Below, piece by piece: positions 35,192-41,901 of a stretch of DNA of 64,000 nt. Under the pieces are notes generated by a model. That model was not told where the DNA came from, ran no database searches, and saw only the letters and a program-made list of their open reading frames with translations. The translations under genes and the position numbers were made by a program. The number at the start of each line of letters is the position of its first letter. Within the stretch, counting starts at the first letter, position 1. The DNA comes from Chitinophaga hostae (GTDB taxonomy: Bacteria > Bacteroidota > Bacteroidia > Chitinophagales > Chitinophagaceae): NCBI RefSeq assembly GCF_018224885.1, contig NZ_JAGTXB010000017.1, positions 116,654-180,653 of the forward strand, in the 5' to 3' direction.

Positions 35192-36589
35192 ATGCTAACA
35201 GTGGAAAAAATCGGCGGCACGTCCATGAGTGCACTAAAAGATGTAATCGACAATGTCATTTATTACGGTCGTTCCGGTGATGGGCTATACAACCGCGTTT
35301 TCGTTGTTTCTGCTTTTTCCGGGGTTACCAACCTGTTGCTGGAAAATAAAAAAACGAAAGCCCCTGGCGCCTATCATCAGTTCGCAACGGGAAATGACTA
35401 CCATAAGGCACTTGAATCTGTAAGACTTCACCTTAAACAGCTGAATGCATATTACGGACCACTCGGGCTGGATGTTACCCATGCCGACGAAGTAACGGAT
35501 GGTATTATTAACCGGGTGCTCACCTATCTCGATAGCGCCAATACGATGCTGGCCTCGGGGTACCTCAATGAGGGCATTCTGCTGGCTGTTCGGGAGATTC
35601 TGGCTTCAGTAGGCGAAAGTCACTCCGCCTTTGTACTGACAAACATCCTGCGGAACAAATCACTTAACGCTGCGTTGGCAGACCTGAGCGGACTGGAAGA
35701 TGGACGTTCACTGACAATCGACGAGCGTATCAAAGAGGAATTCGAGGCCATCGATCTTAAAAACTGCCTGTGTATTGCAACAGGATATGTAAAGGGAACG
35801 GAAGGGATCATGAGAGAATTTGACCGTGGTTATTCCGAGGTAACCTTCAGCAGGATAGCTGAACTGCTCCAACCTGAAGAAGCTATTATCCATAAAGAAT
35901 ATCATCTGTCAACCGCCGATCCGGCATTGGTGGGCATAGAAAACGTACAACCTGTTGGTTATACCAACTACGATATCGCCGACCAGCTGGCTGATGTAGG
36001 CATGGAAGCGATTCATCCTAAAGCCGCAAAACCGCTGGAGATAGCACGTATCAATCTTCGTATCAAAAACACCTTTGAACCGGAACACCCCGGTACGCTG
36101 ATCACCAAAAATTATGTTTCCGAACATAAGAGAGTGGAGGTTATTACCGGCTCGGACCAACAGCTACTCATAGATATCTACGACCCGCTAATGGTAGGCG
36201 CAGTAGGAAGCGATCTGGATATCATGCAGGTATTTTCCCGTTATGGTATCAGCTATACCTTTAAGGCGACCAGCGCCAACAGCATTAGTATCGTTATTTG
36301 GGAAAATGATTTGAATCACCAGTTACTGAAGGAACTGAAAGAAAAATATGAACATGTGACCGTTGAACCTATTGCAATGGTCTGCCTGCTGGGCTCTAAC
36401 ATGGATCAGCAGGGATTATTAGCCAAAGCTACTGCCGCTCTGGCTAAAGCCGATATTAATATTTTAAGTGTTGGAGTAGCTTTAAGAAGGGTCAATTTCC
36501 AGTTCGTTATTACCCGGGAACATTTCAGATCAGCTATCGTTGCGCTAAACAAAGCGGTGGGTAACGGGGATGAGCAACAGGGGCAGTAG
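35192..36589 (+). CDS. Aspartate kinase, ectoine-cluster (Ask_Ect) type
   Basis: Phosphorylates aspartate in the first step toward lysine, threonine, methionine and, in some bacteria, ectoine. The 465-residue protein starts VEKIGGTSMSALKDVIDNVI, has VVSAFSGVTNLLLENKKT and a catalytic segment DRGYSEVTFSRIAELLQPEEAIIHKEYHLSTADPALVG, then two C-terminal ACT domains (VEVITGSDQQLLIDIYDPLMVGAVGSDL and ICLLGSNMDQQGLLAKATAALAKADINILSVGVALRRV as approximate starts). The VEKIGGTSMS start and the STADPALVG segment are those of the Ask_Ect group of ectoine operons rather than of LysC or ThrA. No ectA, ectB or ectC is nearby. Confidence 0.85.
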   Translation: MLTVEKIGGTSMSALKDVIDNVIYYGRSGDGLYNRVFVVSAFSGVTNLLLENKKTKAPGAYHQFATGNDYHKALESVRLHLKQLNAYYGPLGLDVTHADEVTDGIINRVLTYLDSANTMLASGYLNEGILLAVREILASVGESHSAFVLTNILRNKSLNAALADLSGLEDGRSLTIDERIKEEFEAIDLKNCLCIATGYVKGTEGIMREFDRGYSEVTFSRIAELLQPEEAIIHKEYHLSTADPALVGIENVQPVGYTNYDIADQLADVGMEAIHPKAAKPLEIARINLRIKNTFEPEHPGTLITKNYVSEHKRVEVITGSDQQLLIDIYDPLMVGAVGSDLDIMQVFSRYGISYTFKATSANSISIVIWENDLNHQLLKELKEKYEHVTVEPIAMVCLLGSNMDQQGLLAKATAALAKADINILSVGVALRRVNFQFVITREHFRSAIVALNKAVGNGDEQQGQ

Positions 36590-37091
36590 GAAATTTCACT
36601 TCACCAAATCGTTTTGTAATTTATGATACCGCGAGTAGCCATAACAATGTTTGCTGCCCATAACACTAAACCCAAACTGGTACTATGAGAGGCACTCTAT
36701 TTGTTGCTATCGCCTTGATCGTACTATGCCTGTGTCAAGAAAAGCGAAAGCCCGCCTGGTGAACCAAGGTCTGAAAGGGCTTTAATCGAAGTTGCTTACA
36801 ACTATTTCAATACATAGAAATTCCGCTCCGTTTGATTTTTCACTTTATCAAGAAGCGTACAGATATGAAACCATGGTAATTTTGCAGCAGGCTGCTGCAA
36901 ATTGTATTCATAATTTTTTCCATATCGTGGTCGCTCAAAACAGACAACTTAGGCCATGCAATTGCAAAGTTTCTCATGACTACTTTGGATCCCCATCCCT
37001 GATCCTGCTCTTGCTGCGATATAGCATTACCTGTCTCCCAATACCTCGCACATCTCACAATCCTTCCATTGCTCCTTATAAGATGTATTTC
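36590..37091. other. Gene-free stretch after the aspartate kinase
   Basis: About 500 bases with no gene I can support. It contains a micro-frame at 36685-36762, a near-palindrome TTTGCAGCAG/CTGCTGCAAA at 36881-36901, and overlapping open frames on both strands (36792-37211 plus, 36840-37058 minus) that look like no family. Some fragments, for example YKEQWKDCEMCEVLGDR on the minus strand, suggest decayed coding sequence. Confidence 0.5.
36685..36762 (+). pseudogene. 25-codon lipoprotein-like micro-frame
   Basis: The frame encodes MRGTLFVAIALIVLCLCQEK plus five more residues, which looks like a signal peptide ending in a Cys box and then stops. It may be the head of a decayed lipoprotein gene or a real micro-protein. 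No ribosome-binding site or promoter could be seen, so this is only a note. Confidence 0.2.
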
Positions 37092-37442
37092 CTAAGATGT
37101 TTTCGCCATTATTCTTTTCCTGTGTTTTTTACCCCAGTCTTCCATTTCAAGGATTATTTTTTTGAGCGTTCTTCCATAGGGAGTTATAGCATATTCAATA
37201 TAAACAGGTGAGGCATCGTAAACTGTACGATTTACTAATTGGTTTATTTCAAGGTCACGTAATTCCTTGACAAGCATTTTGGGAGTAATGCCGGGAATAT
37301 GATTTTGCAAATCTTTGAATCTTCTTTTTTCAAACATCAGCAGCATAAGAATCGGCAGCTTCCATTTGCCGCTTAAAATATCCAACACATCCCTGATGGA
37401 GAGAATAGAGCGTGTACATTCTTCTATTGAAGCTTCTTTCAT
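37092..37442 (-). CDS. HxlR-family winged-helix regulator
   Basis: A 116-residue HxlR regulator: CTRSILSIRDVLDILSGKWKLPILMLLMFEKRRFKDLQNHIPGITPKMLVKELRDLE covers the recognition helix region, followed by the wing NQLVNRTVYDASPVYIEYAITPYGRTL. The first residue of the pair, Cys10 (EECTRS), is at the position of the redox-sensing Cys found in many members. It is divergent from the SnoaL-like gene at 37588, and a dyad in the spacer is a likely binding site. Confidence 0.9.
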   Translation of the reverse strand: MKEASIEECTRSILSIRDVLDILSGKWKLPILMLLMFEKRRFKDLQNHIPGITPKMLVKELRDLEINQLVNRTVYDASPVYIEYAITPYGRTLKKIILEMEDWGKKHRKRIMAKTS

Positions 37443-37472
37443 ATATTTAAATTTTAGTTTAAAAAGACACTA

Positions 37473-37487
37473 TACTTTGGGAAAGTA
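37473..37487. promoter_or_regulatory. Dyad operator candidate for the HxlR regulator
   Basis: TACTTT-GGG-AAAGTA is a perfect 6-3-6 inverted repeat in the 145-base spacer between the divergent HxlR and SnoaL-like genes, extended by ACTA on one side and CTATA on the other. HxlR proteins of the YodB type bind TACT-containing dyads. A TAGTTTTG -7 element for the right-hand gene follows at 37513-37520. Confidence 0.5.
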
Positions 37488-37587
37488 CTATATTATGTAA
37501 AGTAAAAGTAAGTAGTTTTGATGTATTGAGGCCTCAGCAATATTATTCAAATAATACCAAATCTATTCACTAATAATTAAAAATACA

Positions 37588-37977
37588 ATGATACAGGAAA
37601 CGCCGAAAGCAACAACTCCGGATAAAACAACTGAGGTTTTTATTCATTACTACAACCTGGGTAATGTTGACAATTTGATAAACGCTTATTATGAGCAAGA
37701 TGCTGTTATCGCCGGAAGCCCGGGTAAAATTGCCCGGGGAGCAGCATTGAAGAGCGCGTTGGAACCGTATTTTGCTTTAAATGGAAAAATATCGGGGGCA
37801 ACAAGGCATACCTTAATAAATGGAGATATTGCACTGCTTGTGCTTGACTGGGCAGTTGACTATACAGATGAGACGGGAAACCCTTCGAGATATTCAGGAA
37901 CTTCAACAGACGTGGTCCGTAAAGGAACAGATGGAATATGGCGTTGTGTAATTGACAACCCACACAATATAAAATAG
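37588..37977 (+). CDS. SnoaL/NTF2-like protein (DUF4440 type)
   Basis: A 129-residue NTF2-fold protein: TEVFIHYYNLGNVDNLINAYYEQDAVIAGSPGKIARGAALKSALEPYFAL is the helix-strand opening, and the last strands are HTLINGDIALLVLDWAVDYT and GTSTDVVRKGTDGIWRCVIDNPHNI, a DUF4440/SnoaL-like ending. No signal peptide, so cytoplasmic. The pocket usually binds small molecules; no catalytic residue is assigned. It is divergent from the HxlR regulator, which probably represses it. A TAGTTTTG element lies 68 bases before the ATG. Confidence 0.82.
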   Translation: MIQETPKATTPDKTTEVFIHYYNLGNVDNLINAYYEQDAVIAGSPGKIARGAALKSALEPYFALNGKISGATRHTLINGDIALLVLDWAVDYTDETGNPSRYSGTSTDVVRKGTDGIWRCVIDNPHNIK

Positions 37978-38003
37978 GCAACAAACGGATCGCTCCAAAA
38001 AAG

Positions 38004-38042
38004 ACAATGGACAAACCAGCATCTGTCTGGTTTGTCCATTGT
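38004..38042 (-). terminator. Terminator hairpin beside the tRNA-Leu fragment
   Basis: A perfect 16-bp stem, ACAATGGACAAACCAG / CTGGTTTGTCCATTGT, with a seven-base loop. On the minus strand it follows the tRNA-Leu 3' fragment directly and is followed by CTTTTTTGG, so it looks like the terminator a tRNA transcript would have had here. Confidence 0.7.
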
Positions 38043-38061
38043 AGTGCCCAGAACTGGATTC
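38042..38061. repeat. 20-bp direct repeat, copy of tRNA-Leu 3' end
   Basis: These 20 bases are identical to 41732-41751, which hold the last acceptor-stem and T-arm bases of the tRNA-Leu gene; after them the sequences diverge. The same orientation and the distance of 3.7 kb fit the second attachment site of an element inserted at the tRNA 3' end. Confidence 0.75.
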
Positions 38062-38248
38062 AAAGAATCTTCTCCCATTTTACGTGTTCCCCCGACATAG
38101 TATTGCAAAACCAGGTTATTCAAAAGCAATTGACCCAATAGGCAATGAATTATCAGAATAGTTAAAGATCCTGGCGATATCAACCTGATCGAAGTATGCC
38201 GAGGATATGTCTGCCACATGATGCATATGCATTAAAACAACCAGCATC

Positions 38249-38301
38249 AACATCTTAGAATAAAAGCCGGAGATGATCTCCGGCTTTTATTCTAAGATGT
38301 T
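38249..38301 (-). terminator. 25-bp inverted-repeat terminator after ridA-like gene
   Basis: A perfect 25-bp inverted repeat with a three-base loop (core AAAGCCGGAGA / TCTCCGGCTTT) ends 11 bases after the stop of the RidA-family gene. The GC core flanked by A/T arms, AAAAGCCGG...CCGGCTTTT, is a bidirectional terminator shape. Confidence 0.8.
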
Positions 38302-38311
38302 AACCCAATGC

Positions 38312-38704
38312 TTATCTTACTACTGTTGCCTCCAGTTCTACCGTCAGCGTAGCAAATAATTCTTTCACACCCAATAAGGTAGTGGCTTGCCGGATACTGT
38401 ACTTTTCGATAAAAGGTACATACACATCCATGCAGGTTGTAAAAAATTCCTGTGTAGAGGTAGTATACACGTTCAGTCTTGCAATGTTCTTGCACTCATA
38501 ACCTGATTCGCTGATTAGCTGTTCCAGGTTCTGAATAGTTTGAATAAGCTGTGAACGCATGTCCGCACCGCTTGGTACGCCATTGGCATCTATCGCTACC
38601 TGTCCGGAACAATAGAGTGTTCCTGCTACATTTTTAACTTCTATTGCTTGTACTGAATTAGTGTTTTTACCCCATGCCCAAGGGTCGAAAGTCTGCTTTT
38701 CCAT
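38312..38704 (-). CDS. RidA-family protein
   Basis: A 130-residue YjgF/YER057c/UK114-fold trimer. RidA proteins remove reactive enamine/imine intermediates of amino-acid metabolism; this divergent member may act on another substrate. Visible are TLYCSGQVAIDANGVPSGADMRSQLIQTIQNLEQLI, the ARLNVYTTSTQEF strand-helix and the C-terminal RQATTLLGVKELFATLTVELEA, with the Arg expected to bind the substrate carboxylate. It lies 80 bases after the WYL regulator on the same strand and ends in a strong terminator. Confidence 0.85.
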   Translation of the reverse strand: MEKQTFDPWAWGKNTNSVQAIEVKNVAGTLYCSGQVAIDANGVPSGADMRSQLIQTIQNLEQLISESGYECKNIARLNVYTTSTQEFFTTCMDVYVPFIEKYSIRQATTLLGVKELFATLTVELEATVVR

Positions 38705-38784
38705 TTTTGTTGACTATTAATTTGTTATTGATAGTGCAAACCTAAAACGGGGTTGCGACAGCCTTATGTCAGGGGTAAAAAAAA

Positions 38785-39477
38785 TTAGTAATATTTATCA
38801 AAATACTCCTGCAGTGTCATTTTATGCGGGTGGAAGTTTTCGGAAAGAATTTCAAGTTTGGTAATCCTATCCAGGCGGAAATACCTGAACGCTTTACGCA
38901 GGCGGCACCAGGCTATCAGCAGCCAATTTTCATTGGTGCTGATCAGGGCAAAAGGCTCAAGGATCCTGTCTGAGGCTTTATTTCGTTCGTTGCTGTATTT
39001 CACTTTTATCAGGCGAAAATTAGTCAGCGCATTTTGTAGCTGCGATATATTATTACTGTTTCTTTTCCTGTTTATATTCTGCTCAAAACGGGTACGGTCA
39101 GCGAGTAAGTTGGCTTTGTCTTTTTCCGGCTGCCTTAGCACTGCTTTTATTTTATCGATAGCCTCGGTGTAATCTTTTACAAAAGAAGTGTCTTTATTTT
39201 TCAGCACCAGTTGCTCCGCCAGAATAAGCGCATTGGCCTGGCTTTCAGAAAACATCACGGGCGGAATTTTATAGCCTTCCATCAGCGTATACCCTTTTCC
39301 TTCTTCTGTAAGAATAGGTACTCCAGCCTGTTCCAATGCCCTGATATCTCTGTAGATGGTTCTTACATTGACATTAAATTTTTCAGCAAGGCTGGTCGCC
39401 GTCAACAATCGCTTTGTCTGCAATTGTGTTAAGATAGCGGTTAGCCGTGAAAGTCGGTTGGTATCGTTTTCATTCAT
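38785..39477 (-). CDS. HTH-WYL transcriptional regulator (YafY-like)
   Basis: A 230-residue regulator with an N-terminal helix-turn-helix (RLSRLTAILTQLQTKRLLTATSLAEKFNVNVRTIYRDIRALEQAGVPI) and a WYL ligand-sensing domain. ENWLLIAWCRLRKAFRYFRLDRI is the WYL signature, with W-L-L in place of W-Y-L. I start at MNENDTNRLSRL (39477); an in-frame ATG at 39555 would add 26 residues that look non-coding and reach into the hairpin at 39544. It is divergent from the SDR gene and followed by the RidA gene, either of which it may control. Confidence 0.88.
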   Translation of the reverse strand: MNENDTNRLSRLTAILTQLQTKRLLTATSLAEKFNVNVRTIYRDIRALEQAGVPILTEEGKGYTLMEGYKIPPVMFSESQANALILAEQLVLKNKDTSFVKDYTEAIDKIKAVLRQPEKDKANLLADRTRFEQNINRKRNSNNISQLQNALTNFRLIKVKYSNERNKASDRILEPFALISTNENWLLIAWCRLRKAFRYFRLDRITKLEILSENFHPHKMTLQEYFDKYY

Positions 39478-39543
39478 GTTAATGCTGTTTTGTACAAAGA
39501 CAGTTTCATAGATAGCAGGAAGCGAAGAAAATGCAAAAATAAA

Positions 39544-39576
39544 AAAAGGTTGCAAGTCTATGACCTACAACCTTTT
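39544..39576 (-). terminator. Terminator hairpin upstream of the WYL gene
   Basis: AAAAGGTTG / CAACCTTTT, nine base pairs with a 15-base loop, followed on the minus strand by TTTTTTT. It would stop transcripts from a lost gene before they reach the WYL regulator. The GTGGGCACTT just upstream on the minus strand vaguely resembles a tRNA 3' end. Confidence 0.55.
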
Positions 39577-39698
39577 CCAAGTGCCCACTAAGGGAACATT
39601 ATCGAGCCCGTTTTTGTTGATTCTGAAGCAATTATCCAATTCCTCGGACATCTCTAGCAGTTGAAGTTTGAAAGCAATTGCGTCGGGTAAAACCCGTA

Positions 39699-39731
39699 AT
39701 TAGCCTACAAATACCCATGATTAGGCTACAA
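39699..39731 (+). promoter_or_regulatory. Direct repeats in the SDR promoter
   Basis: ATTAGCCTACAA (39699-39710) and ATTAGGCTACAA (39720-39731) match at 11 of 12 positions and start 21 bases apart, two helical turns. AraC-family activators often bind such repeats just upstream of the -33 region. The SDR start is 45 bases to the right and an AraC gene follows the SDR gene; the WYL regulator is the alternative. Confidence 0.5.
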
Positions 39732-39776
39732 GAGCGAAATACTTCTTTCTGAACTTTGCTTCAATAAAAAAACATT

Positions 39777-40604
39777 ATGACAAAGCAAACAAATAAAGTA
39801 TGGTTCATCACCGGCGCTTCGCGCGGTTTAGGAAGGATATGGACAGAAGCGGCATTGGAACGTGGTGATAAAGTCGTTGCAACAGCCCGTACATTCAACA
39901 ACATTGCTGCACTTAACGATAAGTATGGTAATCAGGTGTTAACCCTGGAACTTGATGTCACCAGCCCTGAAATGGTAAAAGATGCTGTAGCCAAAGCGCA
40001 TGCTCATTTTGGCCGGTTGGATATTGTATTGAATAATGCGGGCTATCCGCTGATCAGCACCATAGAGGAGGCCAATACGGATGATATACGCGCCCTGTAT
40101 GAAACTAATGTAATCGGCCCGGTTACCGTTATTCAGGCAGCTTTACCGCTGCTTCGCAAGCAGGGTTTCGGCCATATCCTCGGTACTTCCAGTAACCTTG
40201 GCCATTTGACTTTGCCGATCCTCGGCTATTACTGCTCCTCGAAATGGGCTTTCGAAGCTATTCATGAAAGCCTGGCTGCAGAGATTGCACAATTTGGCCT
40301 CAAGGTAACCATTATTGAACCAGGAGCCTACGCTACCGAATTTGGCAGCCTGGAATTATCAAAGTTTTTGACCGGGATGGAAGCCTATAAAGATTTCATA
40401 GCAAAATTTATGGAGGGAATGAAAGGTATGGAAAAAGGCAACCCTACAGCTACACCGCAGGCACTATTTAAAATAGTTGATGCCGAAAATCCACCGCTTC
40501 GCTTTAATCTCGGCAGTAATAATTTGCCGGGTTTAAAAGCCGCCTATGCCGACAGAATAGCCGCCTGGGAAGCCTGGGACGAAGTCTCTCGTTTGGCTCA
40601 GTGA
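39777..40604 (+). CDS. Short-chain dehydrogenase/reductase
   Basis: A classical SDR of 275 residues: NAD(P)-binding TGASRGLGRIW, with Arg in the first loop after it suggesting NADP, the structural NNAG motif at LDIVLNNAGYPL, catalytic Ser in TSSNLGHLT and YCSSK as Y-x3-K. The C-terminal region closing with LPGLKAAYADRIAAWEAWDEVSRLA fits the group of SDRs with an unassigned substrate that is often flanked by AraC genes. The ATG follows an AT-rich spacer with direct repeats. A hairpin lies 14 bases after the stop. Confidence 0.92.
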   Translation: MTKQTNKVWFITGASRGLGRIWTEAALERGDKVVATARTFNNIAALNDKYGNQVLTLELDVTSPEMVKDAVAKAHAHFGRLDIVLNNAGYPLISTIEEANTDDIRALYETNVIGPVTVIQAALPLLRKQGFGHILGTSSNLGHLTLPILGYYCSSKWAFEAIHESLAAEIAQFGLKVTIIEPGAYATEFGSLELSKFLTGMEAYKDFIAKFMEGMKGMEKGNPTATPQALFKIVDAENPPLRFNLGSNNLPGLKAAYADRIAAWEAWDEVSRLAQ

Positions 40605-40617
40605 AATTAATCAATCC

Positions 40618-40654
40618 TTATAACCGGTCAGGCTTTTTAAATGGCCGGTTATAA
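40618..40654 (+). terminator. Hairpin between SDR and AraC genes
   Basis: TTATAACCGG / CCGGTTATAA, a perfect 10-bp stem with a 17-base loop, lies between the SDR stop and the AraC start; the 3' side is followed by CCTAATTTAG. It may be a weak terminator or attenuator; TAATTTAG (40657-40664) may be a -7 element for the AraC gene. Confidence 0.5.
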
Positions 40655-40669
40655 CCTAATTTAGCATTT

Positions 40670-41596
40670 ATGAAAAGGGAAGATAACCAGCCACTGAAAC
40701 TGGATTCACTTACAGACGCACACCGGCTATTTGGCCTGCCCCAGCCCAAACATCCGCTTATCAGTCTCATCAACGGGGCCCATGCGCCACTTGAAGGTAT
40801 CAAACTTCCCGGTCAGCATGTTCTCGCCTATTACAAAATAGCTTACAAACCCAAGCTCAGCGGTAAATTAAAATATGGCCAGGGGTATTATGATTTTGAT
40901 GAGGGAGGCTTATTATTCGCGGCTCCGGGACAGATCATTGGCGGAAATGATCATGACGGGGCGGTATGCTCGCAATACACGTTGCTCATTCATCCTGATT
41001 TCTTTTTAGCTTATGCACTGGCCAAAAAGATAAAACAATACGGGTTTTTCTCCTACAAGACCAATGAAACACTGCACCTGTCGGAAGAAGAAAAAAATAC
41101 TATTCTCGCTATTTTCAGCTTTATGGAAACGGAACTAAACAGCCGCATTGATGACTTTAGCCAGGACGTAATGGTATCCCAGATCGAGTTACTTCTCAGT
41201 TATGCCAACCGTTTCCATAAGCGGCAGTTCCTGACTCGAAAAGCAGCTAGCATCGGTGTACTTGAAAGACTAGAGGAAATTCTGGAGGCATACTTTAAAG
41301 ATGAGCTGTCTTTAAGTCAGGGTATTCCTACTGTAGCTTTTCTTGCCGAAAAACTTAACCTTTCGCGGAACTACCTGAGTGATATGTTACGCACGCTAAC
41401 CGGCCAAAGCGCCCAACAGCACATTCATGATCGGCTCATTGAAAAAGCAAAAGAAAAACTCTCTACAACCAGCCTCTCGGTAAGTGAAGTAGCCTACGCT
41501 TTAGGATTTGAACATCCCCAATCATTCAGCAAATTATTTAAAACCAAAACCAAACTTTCCCCACTTGAATTCAGGAAATCTTTCTGCGGCAACTAG
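40670..41596 (+). CDS. AraC-family transcriptional regulator
   Basis: A 308-residue AraC/XylS regulator. The N-terminal part (about 1-180) is a cupin-like sensor (YYKIAYKPKLSGKLKYGQGYYDFDEGGLLFAAPGQIIGG). The C-terminal 100 residues are the tandem helix-turn-helix domain with VAFLAEKLNLSRNYLSDMLRTLTGQSAQQHIHDRLIEKAKEKL and SVSEVAYALGFEHPQSFSKLFKTKTKLSPLEFRKS. It is read after the SDR gene in the same direction and probably controls it. This N-terminal type is widespread beside oxidoreductase genes in Bacteroidota. Confidence 0.9.
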   Translation: MKREDNQPLKLDSLTDAHRLFGLPQPKHPLISLINGAHAPLEGIKLPGQHVLAYYKIAYKPKLSGKLKYGQGYYDFDEGGLLFAAPGQIIGGNDHDGAVCSQYTLLIHPDFFLAYALAKKIKQYGFFSYKTNETLHLSEEEKNTILAIFSFMETELNSRIDDFSQDVMVSQIELLLSYANRFHKRQFLTRKAASIGVLERLEEILEAYFKDELSLSQGIPTVAFLAEKLNLSRNYLSDMLRTLTGQSAQQHIHDRLIEKAKEKLSTTSLSVSEVAYALGFEHPQSFSKLFKTKTKLSPLEFRKSFCGN

Positions 41597-41697
41597 TGGG
41601 GCCAATGAGAGCGTTCATCTGCAGTTTCGGCCGCCGGTTAACTGAATAGGGAATGAACGACAATGACCGGCAAAAAGTGGGATTTTAACAAAAGAAA

Positions 41698-41730
41698 AAG
41701 CCTCTGTAAATCGTAGACTTACAGAGGCTT
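41698..41730 (-). terminator. Terminator of tRNA-Leu
   Basis: A perfect 12-bp stem, AAGCCTCTGTAA / TTACAGAGGCTT, with a nine-base loop sits four bases after the tRNA 3' end on the minus strand and is followed there by CTTTTTCTTTTG, a classical rho-independent terminator. Confidence 0.85.
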
Positions 41731-41731
41731 C

Positions 41732-41751
41732 TAGTGCCCAGAACTGGATTC
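41732..41751. repeat. 20-bp direct repeat at the tRNA-Leu 3' end
   Basis: Identical to 38042-38061 in the same orientation; covers the 3' acceptor strand, the discriminator base and part of the T-arm of the tRNA. See the other copy. Confidence 0.75.
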
Positions 41752-41818
41752 GAACCAGCACACCCTTGCAGGCGCTGCGACCTGAACACAGTGCGTCTAC
41801 CAATTTCGCCATCTGGGC
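41735..41818 (-). tRNA. tRNA-Leu (anticodon CAG)
   Basis: An 84-base class II tRNA. Acceptor stem GCCCAGA/TCTGGGC with discriminator A; D-arm GCG...CGC; anticodon stem CTGTG/CGCAG enclosing the seven-base loop TTCAGGT, so the anticodon is CAG (reads CUG); a long variable arm (CGCCTGCAAGGGTG); T-arm with TTCGAAT loop. The 3' CCA is not encoded. A promoter precedes it and a terminator follows. Confidence 0.96.
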
Positions 41819-41841
41819 AGCTGATATCGTGTCAGGGGTTG

Positions 41842-41871
41842 CAAATATACACACCTATTTCATCTTTCCAA
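41842..41871 (-). promoter_or_regulatory. Promoter of tRNA-Leu
   Basis: On the minus strand TTG (41869-41871), 19 bases, then TATATTTG (41842-41849) is a textbook Bacteroidota promoter. Transcription should start near 41835, about 17 bases before the mature tRNA. Confidence 0.8.
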
Positions 41872-41901
41872 AAAAATATTGCTATAACGTAAACGACTAT
41901 A

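Larger units (their letters stand above)
37978..38311. other. Gene-free region with tRNA-Leu 3' fragment and two hairpins
   Basis: This 334-base stretch between the SnoaL-like and RidA genes contains a strong hairpin (38004-38042), a 20-base copy of the tRNA-Leu 3' end (38042-38061) and a 25-bp inverted repeat (38249-38301). No coding sequence was recognised; the frames present are antisense or fragmentary. Confidence 0.7.
39478..39776. other. Divergent WYL/SDR spacer with hairpin and gene remnant
   Basis: Besides the hairpin at 39544-39576 and the direct repeats at 39699-39731, the minus strand has an open frame at 39565-39699 without a start codon (…LQLLEMSEELDNCF… and a …VPLVGTWKRL end) that stops inside the hairpin. 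It looks like the 3' end of a lost gene with its terminator. CGGGT-AAA-ACCCG at 39684-39696 is a short perfect dyad. Confidence 0.4.

Noticed and set aside
35192..36589. A complete ectoine cluster around the aspartate kinase
   Set aside because: Neighbours are a small exported protein and an HxlR regulator; no ectA, ectB or ectC sequence is present.
36792..37211. 139-codon plus-strand frame overlapping the HxlR gene
   Set aside because: It runs into the antisense of the HxlR gene, has odd composition (many Y, F, H) and no family match by eye.
39570..39590. Third copy of the tRNA-Leu 3' end at the 39579 hairpin
   Set aside because: Only the TGGGCAC core (seven bases) matches; the rest of the 20-bp repeat is absent, so it is kept only as a note.
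41615..41854. 79-codon frame across the tRNA-Leu gene
   Set aside because: It is a translation of the tRNA itself (MAKLVDALCSGRSACKGVLVRIQFWA is the usual artefact), not a gene.
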